DNA of 64,000 bases from SZUA-378 sp036652815 (GTDB taxonomy: Bacteria; Bacillota; Clostridia; Lachnospirales; Lachnospiraceae), in NCBI GenBank assembly GCA_036652815.1, contig JAVVVE010000003.1:61164-125163 (forward strand), written 5' to 3'. The notes beneath the pieces are model-generated. The model worked only from the letters and a program-made list of their open reading frames with translations, searched no databases and had not been told where the DNA came from. How positions within the stretch are numbered: the stretch's first letter is position 1; the number at the start of each line of letters is the position of its first letter. This document shows positions 27,594-36,542 of the stretch, piece after piece. Made by a program: the position numbers and the translations under genes.

Positions 27594-27866
27594 ATGGATC
27601 AAACAACATGGATGAATCATCCACTGCTTGCGGATATTCCACAGGAAAAATTGAATTTTTTACAGCAACTCGTCTTTGAAAGTGAACATCTGACTGCTGA
27701 ACAGCGTATGCCTTTTTTCTTAGCTTTGGCATCCAGGTCCAGACAGGCACATATTCAATTCACCGAAGATGAGATATCGCGCATCATCTCTATCTTAAAG
27801 CTTAACAGCACTCCTTCTGAGATTGCCAAGATGGATCAAGTACTAAAGATGTTTCGCAGCCGATAA
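27594..27866 (+). CDS. Uncharacterised small helical protein
   Basis: It has 90 residues, all helical in appearance, with no signal or membrane segment. It starts MDQTTWMNHPLLADIPQEKL and contains AEQRMPFFLALASRSRQ and TEDEISRIISILKLN. The frame opens at 27567, but the ATG at 27594 follows AGGAGGTATTGAC and is the start. It is in tandem with the previous gene and shares its style (short amphipathic helices, charged), suggesting partners. It converges with leuS, 9 bases between stops. No known family assigned. Confidence 0.8.
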   Translation: MDQTTWMNHPLLADIPQEKLNFLQQLVFESEHLTAEQRMPFFLALASRSRQAHIQFTEDEISRIISILKLNSTPSEIAKMDQVLKMFRSR

Positions 27867-27875
27867 TGAGTGCTC

Positions 27876-30299
27876 TTATTTCTGCACAAGATTAATGATT
27901 CTTCCGGGTACATAGATTTCTTTCACGATAGTGCCGGTTAATTTATCGGCAATGGCTTCTTTTCCGGCTGCAATCGCATCTTCTTTACTAAGATCGGCCG
28001 CAACCATGATGACAGCTCTGGTCTTTCCGTTGATTTGTACGGCAATCTCTTTTTCTGTATCTGCCATTGCCGACTCATCTGCGGTTGGCCAGAGATTCTT
28101 AAATACACTTTCCTGATGTCCCAGGGCACTCCACAGCTCTTCGCTGACATGTGGTGTAAAGGGTGCCAATAAAATCACAGCAGTTTCCAATGTCTCCTGA
28201 TCGACACCACCTTGTTTGGATAGTTCTATTAATTTATTATTATATTCCATAAATCCTGATACTACCGTATTGAGACTGAAGCTGTCCAATCTGGTGGTAA
28301 TATCATGAATCATCTTATTGCGTACCTTAATCATCTCGGTGGTTGCGGTGATATGTTTGTCTTTATTCTCCATCACCAGATTCCAAAAACGATTCACAAA
28401 ACGATAAACGCCTTCAATTCCTCTATCATCCCACTCAGAGTCCAGCTCCGGCGGTCCAACAAATAATTCATAGAGACGCAGGGAATCACAGCCATAATCT
28501 CTGACTAAATCATCAGGTGATATCACATTCCCTTTTGATTTACTCATCTTAATACCATTTTTACCGGTAATCATGCCTTGATTAAATAATTTAATAAAAG
28601 GTTCGTCAAAATCAATGACACCTATGTCACATAAAAATTTTGTATAAAATCTGGAGTATAACAGATGAAGTACAGCATGCTCCACCCCGCCAATATACAT
28701 ATCTACCGGTAATAAAGCATCTGCTTTCTCACGGCTTACCAATTCATCCTTATTATGACTATCTACATAGCGTAAGAAATACCAAGAAGAGCCTGCCCAT
28801 TGCGGCATGGTATTGGTCTCTCTTTTTGCAGGAGCACCACAACAAGGACACGTGGTATTGACCCATTCTTCTATATCCGCTAATGGAGATTCCCCGGTAC
28901 CTGTCGGTTGATAAGACTCTACTTCCGGCAGTAACAATGGCAGCTGGTCTTCCGGTACCGGTACGCATCCACAAGTAGGACAATGGATAATCGGAATCGG
29001 TTCTCCCCAATAACGCTGTCTGGAGAATACCCAGTCACGTAACTTATAATTAGTAGTCTTATGTCCAAGGCCTTTTTTCTCTATGATCTCGGGTGCCTCT
29101 TGTTTGAGCTGAGAGGCATCCATGCCGTTCCATTCTCCTGAGTTAATCATCGTACCTGCCACTTCGGTATATGGCTCTGTCAGATTTTGAATCTCTACCC
29201 CATCTTTTGCAATGACCTGTACTATCGGGATATGAAATTTAGTTGCAAACGCAAAATCTCTATCATCATGTGCAGGAACACACATAATAGCACCTGTACC
29301 ATAATCAGCTAATACGTAATCTGACAGCCAGATAGGTGTTTTTGCCCCATTAAGTGGATTGATGGCATAACTGCCTGTAAATACACCCGTCTTTTCTTTT
29401 CCCTGTAATCTGTCTACGTTAGACTTCTGTGCTGCATCATTGATATAACGCATCACATCTGCCTGCTGCTCCTTCGTAGCGAGCGTAGCTGCAAGAGCAT
29501 GTTCCGGAGCCAGTACCATAAAAGTAGCACCATATAAAGTATCCGGTCTTGTTGTATATACTGTAATCTTCTCTTCTCTGCCATCTACGGCAAAGTCAAC
29601 TTCTGCACCATAAGATTTACCGATCCAATCTGTCTGCATCTTTTTGACCTTATCCGGCCAGTCTAATTTATCAAGATCAGCAAGCAGCCTGTCTGCATAC
29701 TTTGTAATACGGAGCATCCATTGCTTAAGATTTTTCTTGGTTACTTCTGTACCACAGCGTTCACACTGTCCATTCACGACTTCTTCGTTTGCCAATCCTG
29801 TTTTACAGGAAGGACACCAGTTAATCGGCATCTCTTTTTCATAAGCCAGTCCTGCTTTAAACATCTTAACAAAGATCCATTGAGTCCATTTATAAAAATC
29901 AGGATCCGTAGTATTCACTTCTCTGTCCCAATCATAGAGTGCAGCTATTTCATTGATCTGTCTCTTAATATTAGCTACATTCTCAGCTGTCGATTTCGCC
30001 GGATGTACCCCCATCTTAATCGCATAATTCTCTGCTGGGAGTCCAAACGCATCCCAACCCATAGGGTGGATAATATAGTGCCCATGCAATAATTTGTATC
30101 GACTCCATACATCAGATATCACATAGCCTCTCCAATGTCCTACATGCAGACCATTTCCGGATGGATAAGGAAACATATCCAGACAGTAATATTTGGGTTT
30201 TTTACCATCATCCACATTCACGGGATGTTTTTCCCATTCTGCACGCCATTTTTGTTCTATCTCTCTGTGATTATATGGTACTGTTATTGCCTGTTCCAC
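27876..30299 (-). CDS. leuS: Leucyl-tRNA synthetase
   Basis: Class I synthetase charging tRNA-Leu; 807 residues, typical bacterial length. HIGH-type motif GLHVGHWRGY and KMSKSKGN are present, with the CP1 editing domain between them (TTRPDTLYGATFMVLAPEH, and DYGTGAIMCVPAHDDRD with the editing aspartate). Zinc-type cysteines are seen in NWCPSC...CERCG and again in CPTCGC...CPCCG. An ATG at 30314 is in frame but has no ribosome binding site; GGAGG lies just inside it, 8 bases before a GTG at 30299, which is therefore the better start. No T-box leader is present: only 39 bases separate the ATG at 30314 from the upstream gene. Confidence 0.95.
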   Translation of the reverse strand: MEQAITVPYNHREIEQKWRAEWEKHPVNVDDGKKPKYYCLDMFPYPSGNGLHVGHWRGYVISDVWSRYKLLHGHYIIHPMGWDAFGLPAENYAIKMGVHPAKSTAENVANIKRQINEIAALYDWDREVNTTDPDFYKWTQWIFVKMFKAGLAYEKEMPINWCPSCKTGLANEEVVNGQCERCGTEVTKKNLKQWMLRITKYADRLLADLDKLDWPDKVKKMQTDWIGKSYGAEVDFAVDGREEKITVYTTRPDTLYGATFMVLAPEHALAATLATKEQQADVMRYINDAAQKSNVDRLQGKEKTGVFTGSYAINPLNGAKTPIWLSDYVLADYGTGAIMCVPAHDDRDFAFATKFHIPIVQVIAKDGVEIQNLTEPYTEVAGTMINSGEWNGMDASQLKQEAPEIIEKKGLGHKTTNYKLRDWVFSRQRYWGEPIPIIHCPTCGCVPVPEDQLPLLLPEVESYQPTGTGESPLADIEEWVNTTCPCCGAPAKRETNTMPQWAGSSWYFLRYVDSHNKDELVSREKADALLPVDMYIGGVEHAVLHLLYSRFYTKFLCDIGVIDFDEPFIKLFNQGMITGKNGIKMSKSKGNVISPDDLVRDYGCDSLRLYELFVGPPELDSEWDDRGIEGVYRFVNRFWNLVMENKDKHITATTEMIKVRNKMIHDITTRLDSFSLNTVVSGFMEYNNKLIELSKQGGVDQETLETAVILLAPFTPHVSEELWSALGHQESVFKNLWPTADESAMADTEKEIAVQINGKTRAVIMVAADLSKEDAIAAGKEAIADKLTGTIVKEIYVPGRIINLVQK

Positions 30300-30353
30300 T
30301 GTACTGTCCTCCATCGTAGTAATTATTTATTTCTTTCTATTCTAATAAAATGT

Positions 30354-31997
30354 TTACTTTCCTATCTTGCGCACCGGATTGAGTCCGAGATTATCCATAT
30401 ACTGTAGGGTAATGGAATCCTCCGGTTGATAACGAACGATGGATATCAAATTCGCATCCGACATATCTACATCAAAAATATTCTCAGATCCTGCTATACA
30501 GATATAATAATGTGTCATTCCTTCTATCACAACCGGTGCAATATTCGTGATCTTTCCGGTAACTGTCTTTAATTCAGAAGCATTCTCGCTGGTGATGCCA
30601 TTGGTAGACAATAATTCAATATACTGTTTCTCGCATTCCTTCACCGTATCTCCGATAGCAACCCATTGATATTTCTCTACATTGACCATAGCATATTTCT
30701 TTACCAGTCCCGCTGCATCCTTCAGTGCCATAAAATAAGTTGGCTCATTCGATACATTGATCAGCAATGGGAAGGTGGAACGATATCCCAGATTCTGTAC
30801 CTGCCCTTCCGCAGATGACATCGCAGAGTCTTCGATGGCTCCTTCTATCTTATAGAATCTTGTCTCCATCGTTCTCTGATTCATCAACACAAAGCCAACA
30901 TTGGACTGATCCCCACTGACAGAAGTTACCCCTGTATAGACCCAGACATCATCTTCCAATGCAATATAATTATAACCGTTCGTGGTACGTAAACAATCTT
31001 TTTGTCCTAACACGCTGTTCCAATAGCCATGCTTCAAAGAACCCGAAAAATCATAGAGAGATACCAGTAGCTCTGCTGAATATACTTTATCAATCCACTT
31101 TGGTACATCCTTGACCTGATAATCGATACATTCTCCTGTAATCGCATTACACAGCACTACATTACCTATCGTCTGTCCACCGAATAAACCGATGTTAAAT
31201 TGCTTAACAGGACATACCCAGTAAGGGGTTCCTTCATCATCGATCTCAAAGAATATCTGATTGTCAAAGATATAGGTCGGATAATTGAAGCGTAAATGTC
31301 TGTAAAGATTTCTGTTGAAAAGTTCTGACTTGGAATACTTGATATTCTGTTCCAATTTCACGCATTCTGTATCCTGCGTCGTCATATCAATCATCATATA
31401 TGCCGGAATCCCTTTGCTCTGGTTCGTCAGCCATTTAATCTGATTGGCATAGACTAGCGGCGTAACACGCACCGGTCTGTTCTGATAATTAATCTGTGTA
31501 TAATCACTGCTAACTTCAAACTGTGATACCATATCTACCATACTACCCATCTTACGATTGCCAAGCAGTGCGGCAGAGTCTCGATCCAACAATGGAATGG
31601 TATTAAAATCCACTTCTTTAATATCATCTGTAAAATTACGTTCTTCTATCTTCAGTAAAGACTGATATTTCTTCGCATTTACAAAAGGAGAAGACAACAC
31701 GGTACCCACAAAAAATACAACTACACAGAGACCAAATAACACCAATAATGCTTTGATGGATTTTGGCAAAACCATGTTTTTTAAATCAATATTAATGCCT
31801 TTTACACCAACCACAGGCCCCTGTTTCCCAAGCTTACGAATATAGAGTGCTGCAATAACAGCCGCAAACGCAAATAAGAAAAACGACCAAAAACCACTCG
31901 AATGGATATTAATCGCAGGTAGGGTGATATAATAGTAAATAAAGGCAACCACTGCCACTGCCACAACGCCAATTACATATTTCATTCCTTTTTTCAT
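30354..31997 (-). CDS. Uncharacterised membrane protein, large extracytoplasmic domain
   Basis: Not recognised. It has 547 residues: three membrane helices in the first 110 residues (about 5-25, 33-52, 82-102), then about 440 residues without helices, rich in beta-type segments, presumably outside the cell. GGGAGG lies ten bases before the ATG at 31997; the six codons further upstream begin with TTG inside this site. No catalytic motif, signal cleavage site or repeat is evident. It lies between the EF-G-like gene and leuS on the same strand; nothing there defines a role. Confidence 0.7.
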   Translation of the reverse strand: MKKGMKYVIGVVAVAVVAFIYYYITLPAINIHSSGFWSFFLFAFAAVIAALYIRKLGKQGPVVGVKGINIDLKNMVLPKSIKALLVLFGLCVVVFFVGTVLSSPFVNAKKYQSLLKIEERNFTDDIKEVDFNTIPLLDRDSAALLGNRKMGSMVDMVSQFEVSSDYTQINYQNRPVRVTPLVYANQIKWLTNQSKGIPAYMMIDMTTQDTECVKLEQNIKYSKSELFNRNLYRHLRFNYPTYIFDNQIFFEIDDEGTPYWVCPVKQFNIGLFGGQTIGNVVLCNAITGECIDYQVKDVPKWIDKVYSAELLVSLYDFSGSLKHGYWNSVLGQKDCLRTTNGYNYIALEDDVWVYTGVTSVSGDQSNVGFVLMNQRTMETRFYKIEGAIEDSAMSSAEGQVQNLGYRSTFPLLINVSNEPTYFMALKDAAGLVKKYAMVNVEKYQWVAIGDTVKECEKQYIELLSTNGITSENASELKTVTGKITNIAPVVIEGMTHYYICIAGSENIFDVDMSDANLISIVRYQPEDSITLQYMDNLGLNPVRKIGK

Positions 31998-32033
31998 ACT
32001 AAAAGAACCTCCCAAATGATATTCAATGTTATT

Positions 32034-32062
32034 AGAGTACCATATTGGAAAGTTCTATTCAA
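32034..32062 (-). promoter_or_regulatory. Possible promoter for uncharacterised membrane protein
   Basis: Minus strand: -35 TTGAAT, 17 bases, -10 TACTCT preceded by TGG (extended -10), about 36 bases before the start codon. Confidence 0.4.
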
Positions 32063-32080
32063 TGACTTTTTTATTAAATT

Positions 32081-34174
32081 CTAGGATTCTTCTGTGTTAT
32101 CCACTAATTTACTTGCTCTTTCTGCTACTTCTTTCTCCTGTACCTCCGCAGGAGCCTGCTCGTAACGGCTGAACGTATAGCTGAAATCACCCCTGCCACC
32201 GGTCATAGAACGGAGTTCTGTAGAATATCCATACAGGTTCGTCATCGGTACATCTGCTTCCACAGTCTGTTTTCCACTCGTCGTTGGATTCATCCCAAGC
32301 ACTCTGCCACGACGTTTGGTTAAATCGCCCATAACATCTCCTGTATATTTATCAGGTACCGTAACCTTAATATTTACAATAGGTTCTAATAGAATCGGAT
32401 GTGCCTCCATAAATCCTTTTTTAAATGCCTGAATCGTTGCCATACGGAATGCCTGTTCCGAAGAATCTACCGGATGATAAGAGCCATCATATAAGATACC
32501 CTTAACGCCTACCACCGGATAAGCAGCCAGCGGCCCTTTGACTACGGATTCTGCCAAGCCTTTTTCTACTGCCGGGAAAAAGTTCTTTGGTACTGCTCCG
32601 CCTACCACTACTTGTTCAAACACATATGGCGTCTGCAGCTCTCCTGATGGCACAAATCTCATCTTAACATGCCCATATTGTCCATGACCGCCTGATTGTT
32701 TTTTATATTTATATTCTACATCAGACTCTTTTAAGATCGTTTCGCGAAAAGCCACTTTTGGTTTTGATAATTCGATTGTTACCTTATATTCATTCAACAG
32801 CTTGCTTGCAACGATCTCAAGATGCTGTTCTCCCATCCCATACAGTAAAGATTGTCTGTTCTCAGCATCACTCACTACTTTAAGCGTCTGATCTTCATGT
32901 GTCATCTTCTGTAAAGATTGTGCTATCTTATCTTCTTCTCCCTTATTCTTAGAACGATATCTCATATAAGTATAAGGAACAGAGATCTCCGTCTTACCAT
33001 ATTGTATCGGCGTTGCCTTGGTCGATAATGTATTGCCGGTTCTGGCTGCTGTCAATTTTGCCAACGCACCGATATCTCCTGCATGGATCTCAGGGACTTC
33101 AACCGGCTTGTTTCCGCGTAAAATGTATAATTTTCCTACCTTCTCTTCTATGTCTTTTTCATTGTTATAGATCAAATCATCTGTTTTTAATACCCCGGAG
33201 CATACCTTGACCAACGAATATTTGCCGATAAAAGGATCTACGATCGTCTTAAAGATATACGCTGACTTTGATTTGGAAAAATCATAATTGGCTTCAAATA
33301 TTTCACTTGTTTTAAGATTAATACCTGCTTTTTCTCTATTCTCAGGACTCGGCATATATTTAACGATATCATCCAACAAGGTGTAAACTCCCTGACATAA
33401 GGTATTGGAACCCATGGATATCGGCACGATATTACCTTCATTGACATTAGTACGCATCGCAGCACGGATCTCTGCCTCTGAAAAGGTCTCTCCGTTAAAA
33501 TAACGTTCCATCATATCTTCACTGGTCTCTGCCACTGCTTCCATCAATACATCTCTGCATAATTGTAAATTAGCCTTGCTGTATTCAGGAATCTCACATT
33601 CTACGACTTCTTTGGAAACCCAGCGGAATCCGGCTTCTTGAATGACATTAATATATCCTACAAATTTTTCATCTTCTCTGATAGGTTGATGAAAAGGAGC
33701 GATCCGCTTCCCATACATCGCTGTTAAGTCTTCCACGATCTGTCTGTAAGAAGCATTATCATCATCCATATTGGTTACATATATCATACGTGGCAGCTTA
33801 TACTTCTCACACAGCTCCCATGCTTTCTCTGTCCCTACTTCTATCCCTGATTTCCCTGATATCACAATAATCGCTGCATCTGCTGCACTGACTGCTTCTT
33901 CAACTTCTCCTACAAAGTCAAAATAACCGGGTGCATCCAAAATATTAATCTTAACATCTTCCCATTCAATCGGTACAACAGAAGTGCTGATAGAAAACTG
34001 TCTTTTCTGTTCTTCCTTACCGTAATCGCTAATGGTATTACCATCGGTAATCTTTCCCATCCTCGATGTAACACCTGATAAATAAGCCATTGCTTCCACT
34101 AAACTCGTCTTACCGCAGCTTCCATGTCCCAGTAAAACAACATTGCGAATCTTGTCTGTTGTGTAAACATTCAT
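32081..34174 (-). CDS. EF-G-like translation GTPase (EF-G paralogue)
   Basis: The 697-residue protein has all five EF-G domains, C-terminal part with GDVMGDLTKRRGRVLGM. The GTPase motifs deviate from true EF-G: G1 is GHGSCGKTS (16-24) instead of AHIDAGKTT, G3 is DAPGYFDF, where the catalytic histidine after DxPG is tyrosine (residue 84), and G4 reads NMDD rather than NKMD. Such EF-G-like paralogues are common in Clostridia and generally do not replace EF-G; a role in recycling or stress is suggested by family knowledge only. GGAGGAAATAAAC precedes the ATG. It is not next to rpsL/rpsG/tuf, supporting paralogue status. Confidence 0.88.
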   Translation of the reverse strand: MNVYTTDKIRNVVLLGHGSCGKTSLVEAMAYLSGVTSRMGKITDGNTISDYGKEEQKRQFSISTSVVPIEWEDVKINILDAPGYFDFVGEVEEAVSAADAAIIVISGKSGIEVGTEKAWELCEKYKLPRMIYVTNMDDDNASYRQIVEDLTAMYGKRIAPFHQPIREDEKFVGYINVIQEAGFRWVSKEVVECEIPEYSKANLQLCRDVLMEAVAETSEDMMERYFNGETFSEAEIRAAMRTNVNEGNIVPISMGSNTLCQGVYTLLDDIVKYMPSPENREKAGINLKTSEIFEANYDFSKSKSAYIFKTIVDPFIGKYSLVKVCSGVLKTDDLIYNNEKDIEEKVGKLYILRGNKPVEVPEIHAGDIGALAKLTAARTGNTLSTKATPIQYGKTEISVPYTYMRYRSKNKGEEDKIAQSLQKMTHEDQTLKVVSDAENRQSLLYGMGEQHLEIVASKLLNEYKVTIELSKPKVAFRETILKESDVEYKYKKQSGGHGQYGHVKMRFVPSGELQTPYVFEQVVVGGAVPKNFFPAVEKGLAESVVKGPLAAYPVVGVKGILYDGSYHPVDSSEQAFRMATIQAFKKGFMEAHPILLEPIVNIKVTVPDKYTGDVMGDLTKRRGRVLGMNPTTSGKQTVEADVPMTNLYGYSTELRSMTGGRGDFSYTFSRYEQAPAEVQEKEVAERASKLVDNTEES

Positions 34175-34215
34175 GTTTATTTCCTCCGCGTACTCTTATT
34201 TTAGATATTAGGTAT

Positions 34216-34244
34216 ATTTTACTAAATAGTAAGACTTTTTACAA
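34216..34244 (-). promoter_or_regulatory. Promoter for EF-G-like gene
   Basis: Minus strand: -35 TTGTAA, 17-base spacer, -10 TAAAAT, about 42 bases upstream of the start codon. Confidence 0.55.
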
Positions 34245-34301
34245 GCATTTTTGAGCATTTTATGCAATCGATTTATGATAAAGTTATTTTTTAATCTTAG
34301 A

Positions 34302-34330
34302 TTGACTTTCGCACTTTAAAGTGCTATATT
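34302..34330 (+). promoter_or_regulatory. Sigma-A promoter for aroF-tyrA-aroA
   Basis: -35 TTGACT, 17-base spacer, -10 TATATT, 34 bases upstream of the aroF start. The spacer is mostly filled by a perfect palindrome, listed separately. Confidence 0.78.
34311..34324. promoter_or_regulatory. Putative operator: perfect palindrome in aroF promoter spacer
   Basis: GCACTTTAAAGTGC, 14 bases, perfectly self-complementary, ending at the base before the -10 hexamer. A dimeric repressor bound here would block RNA polymerase directly. The identity of the regulator is unknown; control by an aromatic amino acid is inferred from the genes. Confidence 0.5.
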
Positions 34331-34364
34331 AATTTAGATTTACAAATACAAAGTATGGAAAGGT

Positions 34365-35390
34365 ATGGATAAAAAAATGATTATTGTAATGAAACCAAAT
34401 GCATCCGAAAAAAATATACAGACCATCATCAAATACATCGAGGGAAATGGCTTACAGGCTCATCTCTCCAAAGGAACTGAGGTTACCATCATCGGTATCG
34501 TCGGCGATAAATCAAAGATAGCTACTGAAAACATCATGATCTATGAGGATGTACAGAAGATTGTACCTGTGACCGAGACCTATAAATTAAGCAATAAGCA
34601 ATTTCATCCGGAACCATCCGTGATCCCTGTAGGTACTACTGTCATAGGTCCTCATACCTTGACGATTATGGCAGGGCCTTGTGCCGTCGAATCCAAAGAA
34701 CAGCTCCTAAGCATTGCTCATGCCGTCAAAGCAAGTGGTGCTACCATATTGCGTGGCGGTGCTTATAAACCAAGGACCTCTCCTTATGCTTTTCAGGGCC
34801 TAGAAGAAGAAGGTCTGCGCTATATGCAGGAAGCCAAACAGGAAACAGGTCTTGCTACCATCTGTGAAGTCGTTAGTTTGGATGCCATTAATGCTGCTGT
34901 TAAATATGTAGATATGATCCAGATCGGTGCCCGCAATATGCAGAACTTCTATCTTTTAAAAGAAGCAGGACGCTCAGGACTGCCTGTTTTATTAAAGAGA
35001 GGCTTGAGTGCAACCATCGACGAATGGCTAAATGCCGCAGAATATATTATTGCAGAAGGCAATCCCAATGTTGTATTATGTGAAAGAGGCATCCGTACCT
35101 TTGAAACAGCCACCAGAAATACACTGGATATGAGTGCGGTTCCGGTATTAAAGGAAAAGACACATCTTCCAGTCATTGTAGACCCTTCCCACTCCACCGG
35201 CGCTTACCGTTATGTTCCTTCTATGGCAAAAGCGGCTGTTGCCTGTGGTGCAGACGGTCTTATGATTGAAGTACATAATGACCCTGCCAATGCACTGTCT
35301 GATGGCCCTCAATCCTTAACTTTCAAAAAATTCGATACCCTATGTAACGAATTACATCCTTTTGCAGCACTGGTTGAGCGTACCTTTTAA
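34365..35390 (+). CDS. aroF: 3-deoxy-7-phosphoheptulonate (DAHP) synthase, type I-beta
   Basis: First step of the shikimate pathway (PEP plus erythrose-4-phosphate). It has 341 residues: an N-terminal ferredoxin-like regulatory domain (about 1-75) of the kind that mediates feedback by Tyr or Phe in type I-beta enzymes, then the TIM barrel with GPCAVES, RGGAYKPRTSPYAFQG, QIGARNMQN and DPSHSTG (metal and phosphate ligands). Two starts are possible: 34365, as given, with AAAGG very close, or the ATG at 34377 (MIIVMKPNASEK), which matches family N-termini better. First gene of a three-gene aromatic operon. Confidence 0.96.
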   Translation: MDKKMIIVMKPNASEKNIQTIIKYIEGNGLQAHLSKGTEVTIIGIVGDKSKIATENIMIYEDVQKIVPVTETYKLSNKQFHPEPSVIPVGTTVIGPHTLTIMAGPCAVESKEQLLSIAHAVKASGATILRGGAYKPRTSPYAFQGLEEEGLRYMQEAKQETGLATICEVVSLDAINAAVKYVDMIQIGARNMQNFYLLKEAGRSGLPVLLKRGLSATIDEWLNAAEYIIAEGNPNVVLCERGIRTFETATRNTLDMSAVPVLKEKTHLPVIVDPSHSTGAYRYVPSMAKAAVACGADGLMIEVHNDPANALSDGPQSLTFKKFDTLCNELHPFAALVERTF

Positions 35391-35422
35391 CAAAGCTGTC
35401 AAAACAGCAGATAGGAATATAG

Positions 35423-36526
35423 ATGAGTATGACTACTTATGGTTTTATCGGTCTTGGATTAATCGGTGGCTCTCTTGCCAAATCCATCAAACGTATCTAT
35501 CATGAAGATGCCCATATTATGGCTTATGATATTGATCAAAAAACTTTATATGCAGCACAAAAAGATTGTGTAATCGATGTCATCTGCACCAGGATCGATG
35601 CTGCCTTTTTGGACTGCGCTTATATCTTTTTATGTACACCGGTTTCCATCAATCAGCAGATTCTGCTTCAATTAAAGCCTTTTTTATCCGATACCTGTAT
35701 CCTGACAGATGTAGGCAGTGTAAAAGCACCGATTCATCAGATGATCAGTGCCTTACAGCTTGACGCTCATTTTATTGGTGGACACCCTATGGCAGGCAGT
35801 GAAAAAAGCGGTTATTTGCACTCCGGTGACAGGCTCATTGAGAATGCATATTACATCCTAACGCCTTCAGACAGCGTACCGGATACCTCTATCAAGGCAT
35901 ATCGTACCTTAATCACTGCCCTAGGGGCGATTCCACTTTTGCTGACTTATCAAGAACATGATTATGTAACCGCTGCAGTCAGTCATCTTCCCCACGTCAT
36001 TGCGGCTTCTTTGGTTAATCTGGTTCATGATGTGGATACAAAAGACGGCATCATGAAGCTGATTGCAGCAGGTGGGTTCAAAGATATCACCCGCATCGCT
36101 TCTTCCTCTCCTGCTATGTGGCAGCAGATTAGTCTGCTCAATCATACCAATATCGAATCTCTCTTACAGGATTATATCGCTTCCTTATCCAAGATAAAGG
36201 ATGCCTTGCGTTCACAAACCAAACAGCCACTGTTTGACCTCTTCGGCGATGCAGAACAATACCGCAGTTCTCTCCCCGATCAATCTGCAGGCCCCCTCAA
36301 AAAACAATATCTGTTCTATGTAGATATTCCGGATGAAACAGGTGTCATCGCAACGATTGCCACCATCTTGGCATCCCATCAGATTAACCTTAAAAATATC
36401 GGTATTATTAATAACAGAGAGTTTGAAGAAGGAGCTCTTCGGGTTGAATTCTATGAAGAAACAGCGATGTTTGATGCCGTAACGGTCTTACAACATCATA
36501 ACTATTCGATTATCGAACGAAATTAA
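35423..36526 (+). CDS. tyrA: Prephenate dehydrogenase with C-terminal ACT domain
   Basis: Oxidative decarboxylation of prephenate to 4-hydroxyphenylpyruvate for tyrosine. It has 367 residues. The N-terminal Rossmann motif is GFIGLGLIGGSLA, followed by LTDVGSVK and the catalytic region HPMAGSEKSGY, then the helical dimerisation domain (SHLPHVIAASLV). A C-terminal ACT domain (about 295-367, VDIPDETGVIATIATILA) probably binds tyrosine for feedback. The start has AGGA six bases upstream. It lies 32 bases after aroF. Confidence 0.95.
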   Translation: MSMTTYGFIGLGLIGGSLAKSIKRIYHEDAHIMAYDIDQKTLYAAQKDCVIDVICTRIDAAFLDCAYIFLCTPVSINQQILLQLKPFLSDTCILTDVGSVKAPIHQMISALQLDAHFIGGHPMAGSEKSGYLHSGDRLIENAYYILTPSDSVPDTSIKAYRTLITALGAIPLLLTYQEHDYVTAAVSHLPHVIAASLVNLVHDVDTKDGIMKLIAAGGFKDITRIASSSPAMWQQISLLNHTNIESLLQDYIASLSKIKDALRSQTKQPLFDLFGDAEQYRSSLPDQSAGPLKKQYLFYVDIPDETGVIATIATILASHQINLKNIGIINNREFEEGALRVEFYEETAMFDAVTVLQHHNYSIIERN

Positions 36527-36542
36527 CGGAGGAAAATCATCG

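Noticed and set aside
32081..34174. Calling the EF-G-like gene a tetracycline resistance (TetM-type) determinant
   Set aside because: The overall layout and C-terminal GDVMGDLTKRRGRVLGM match EF-G-like paralogues, and there are no mobile-element signs around it.
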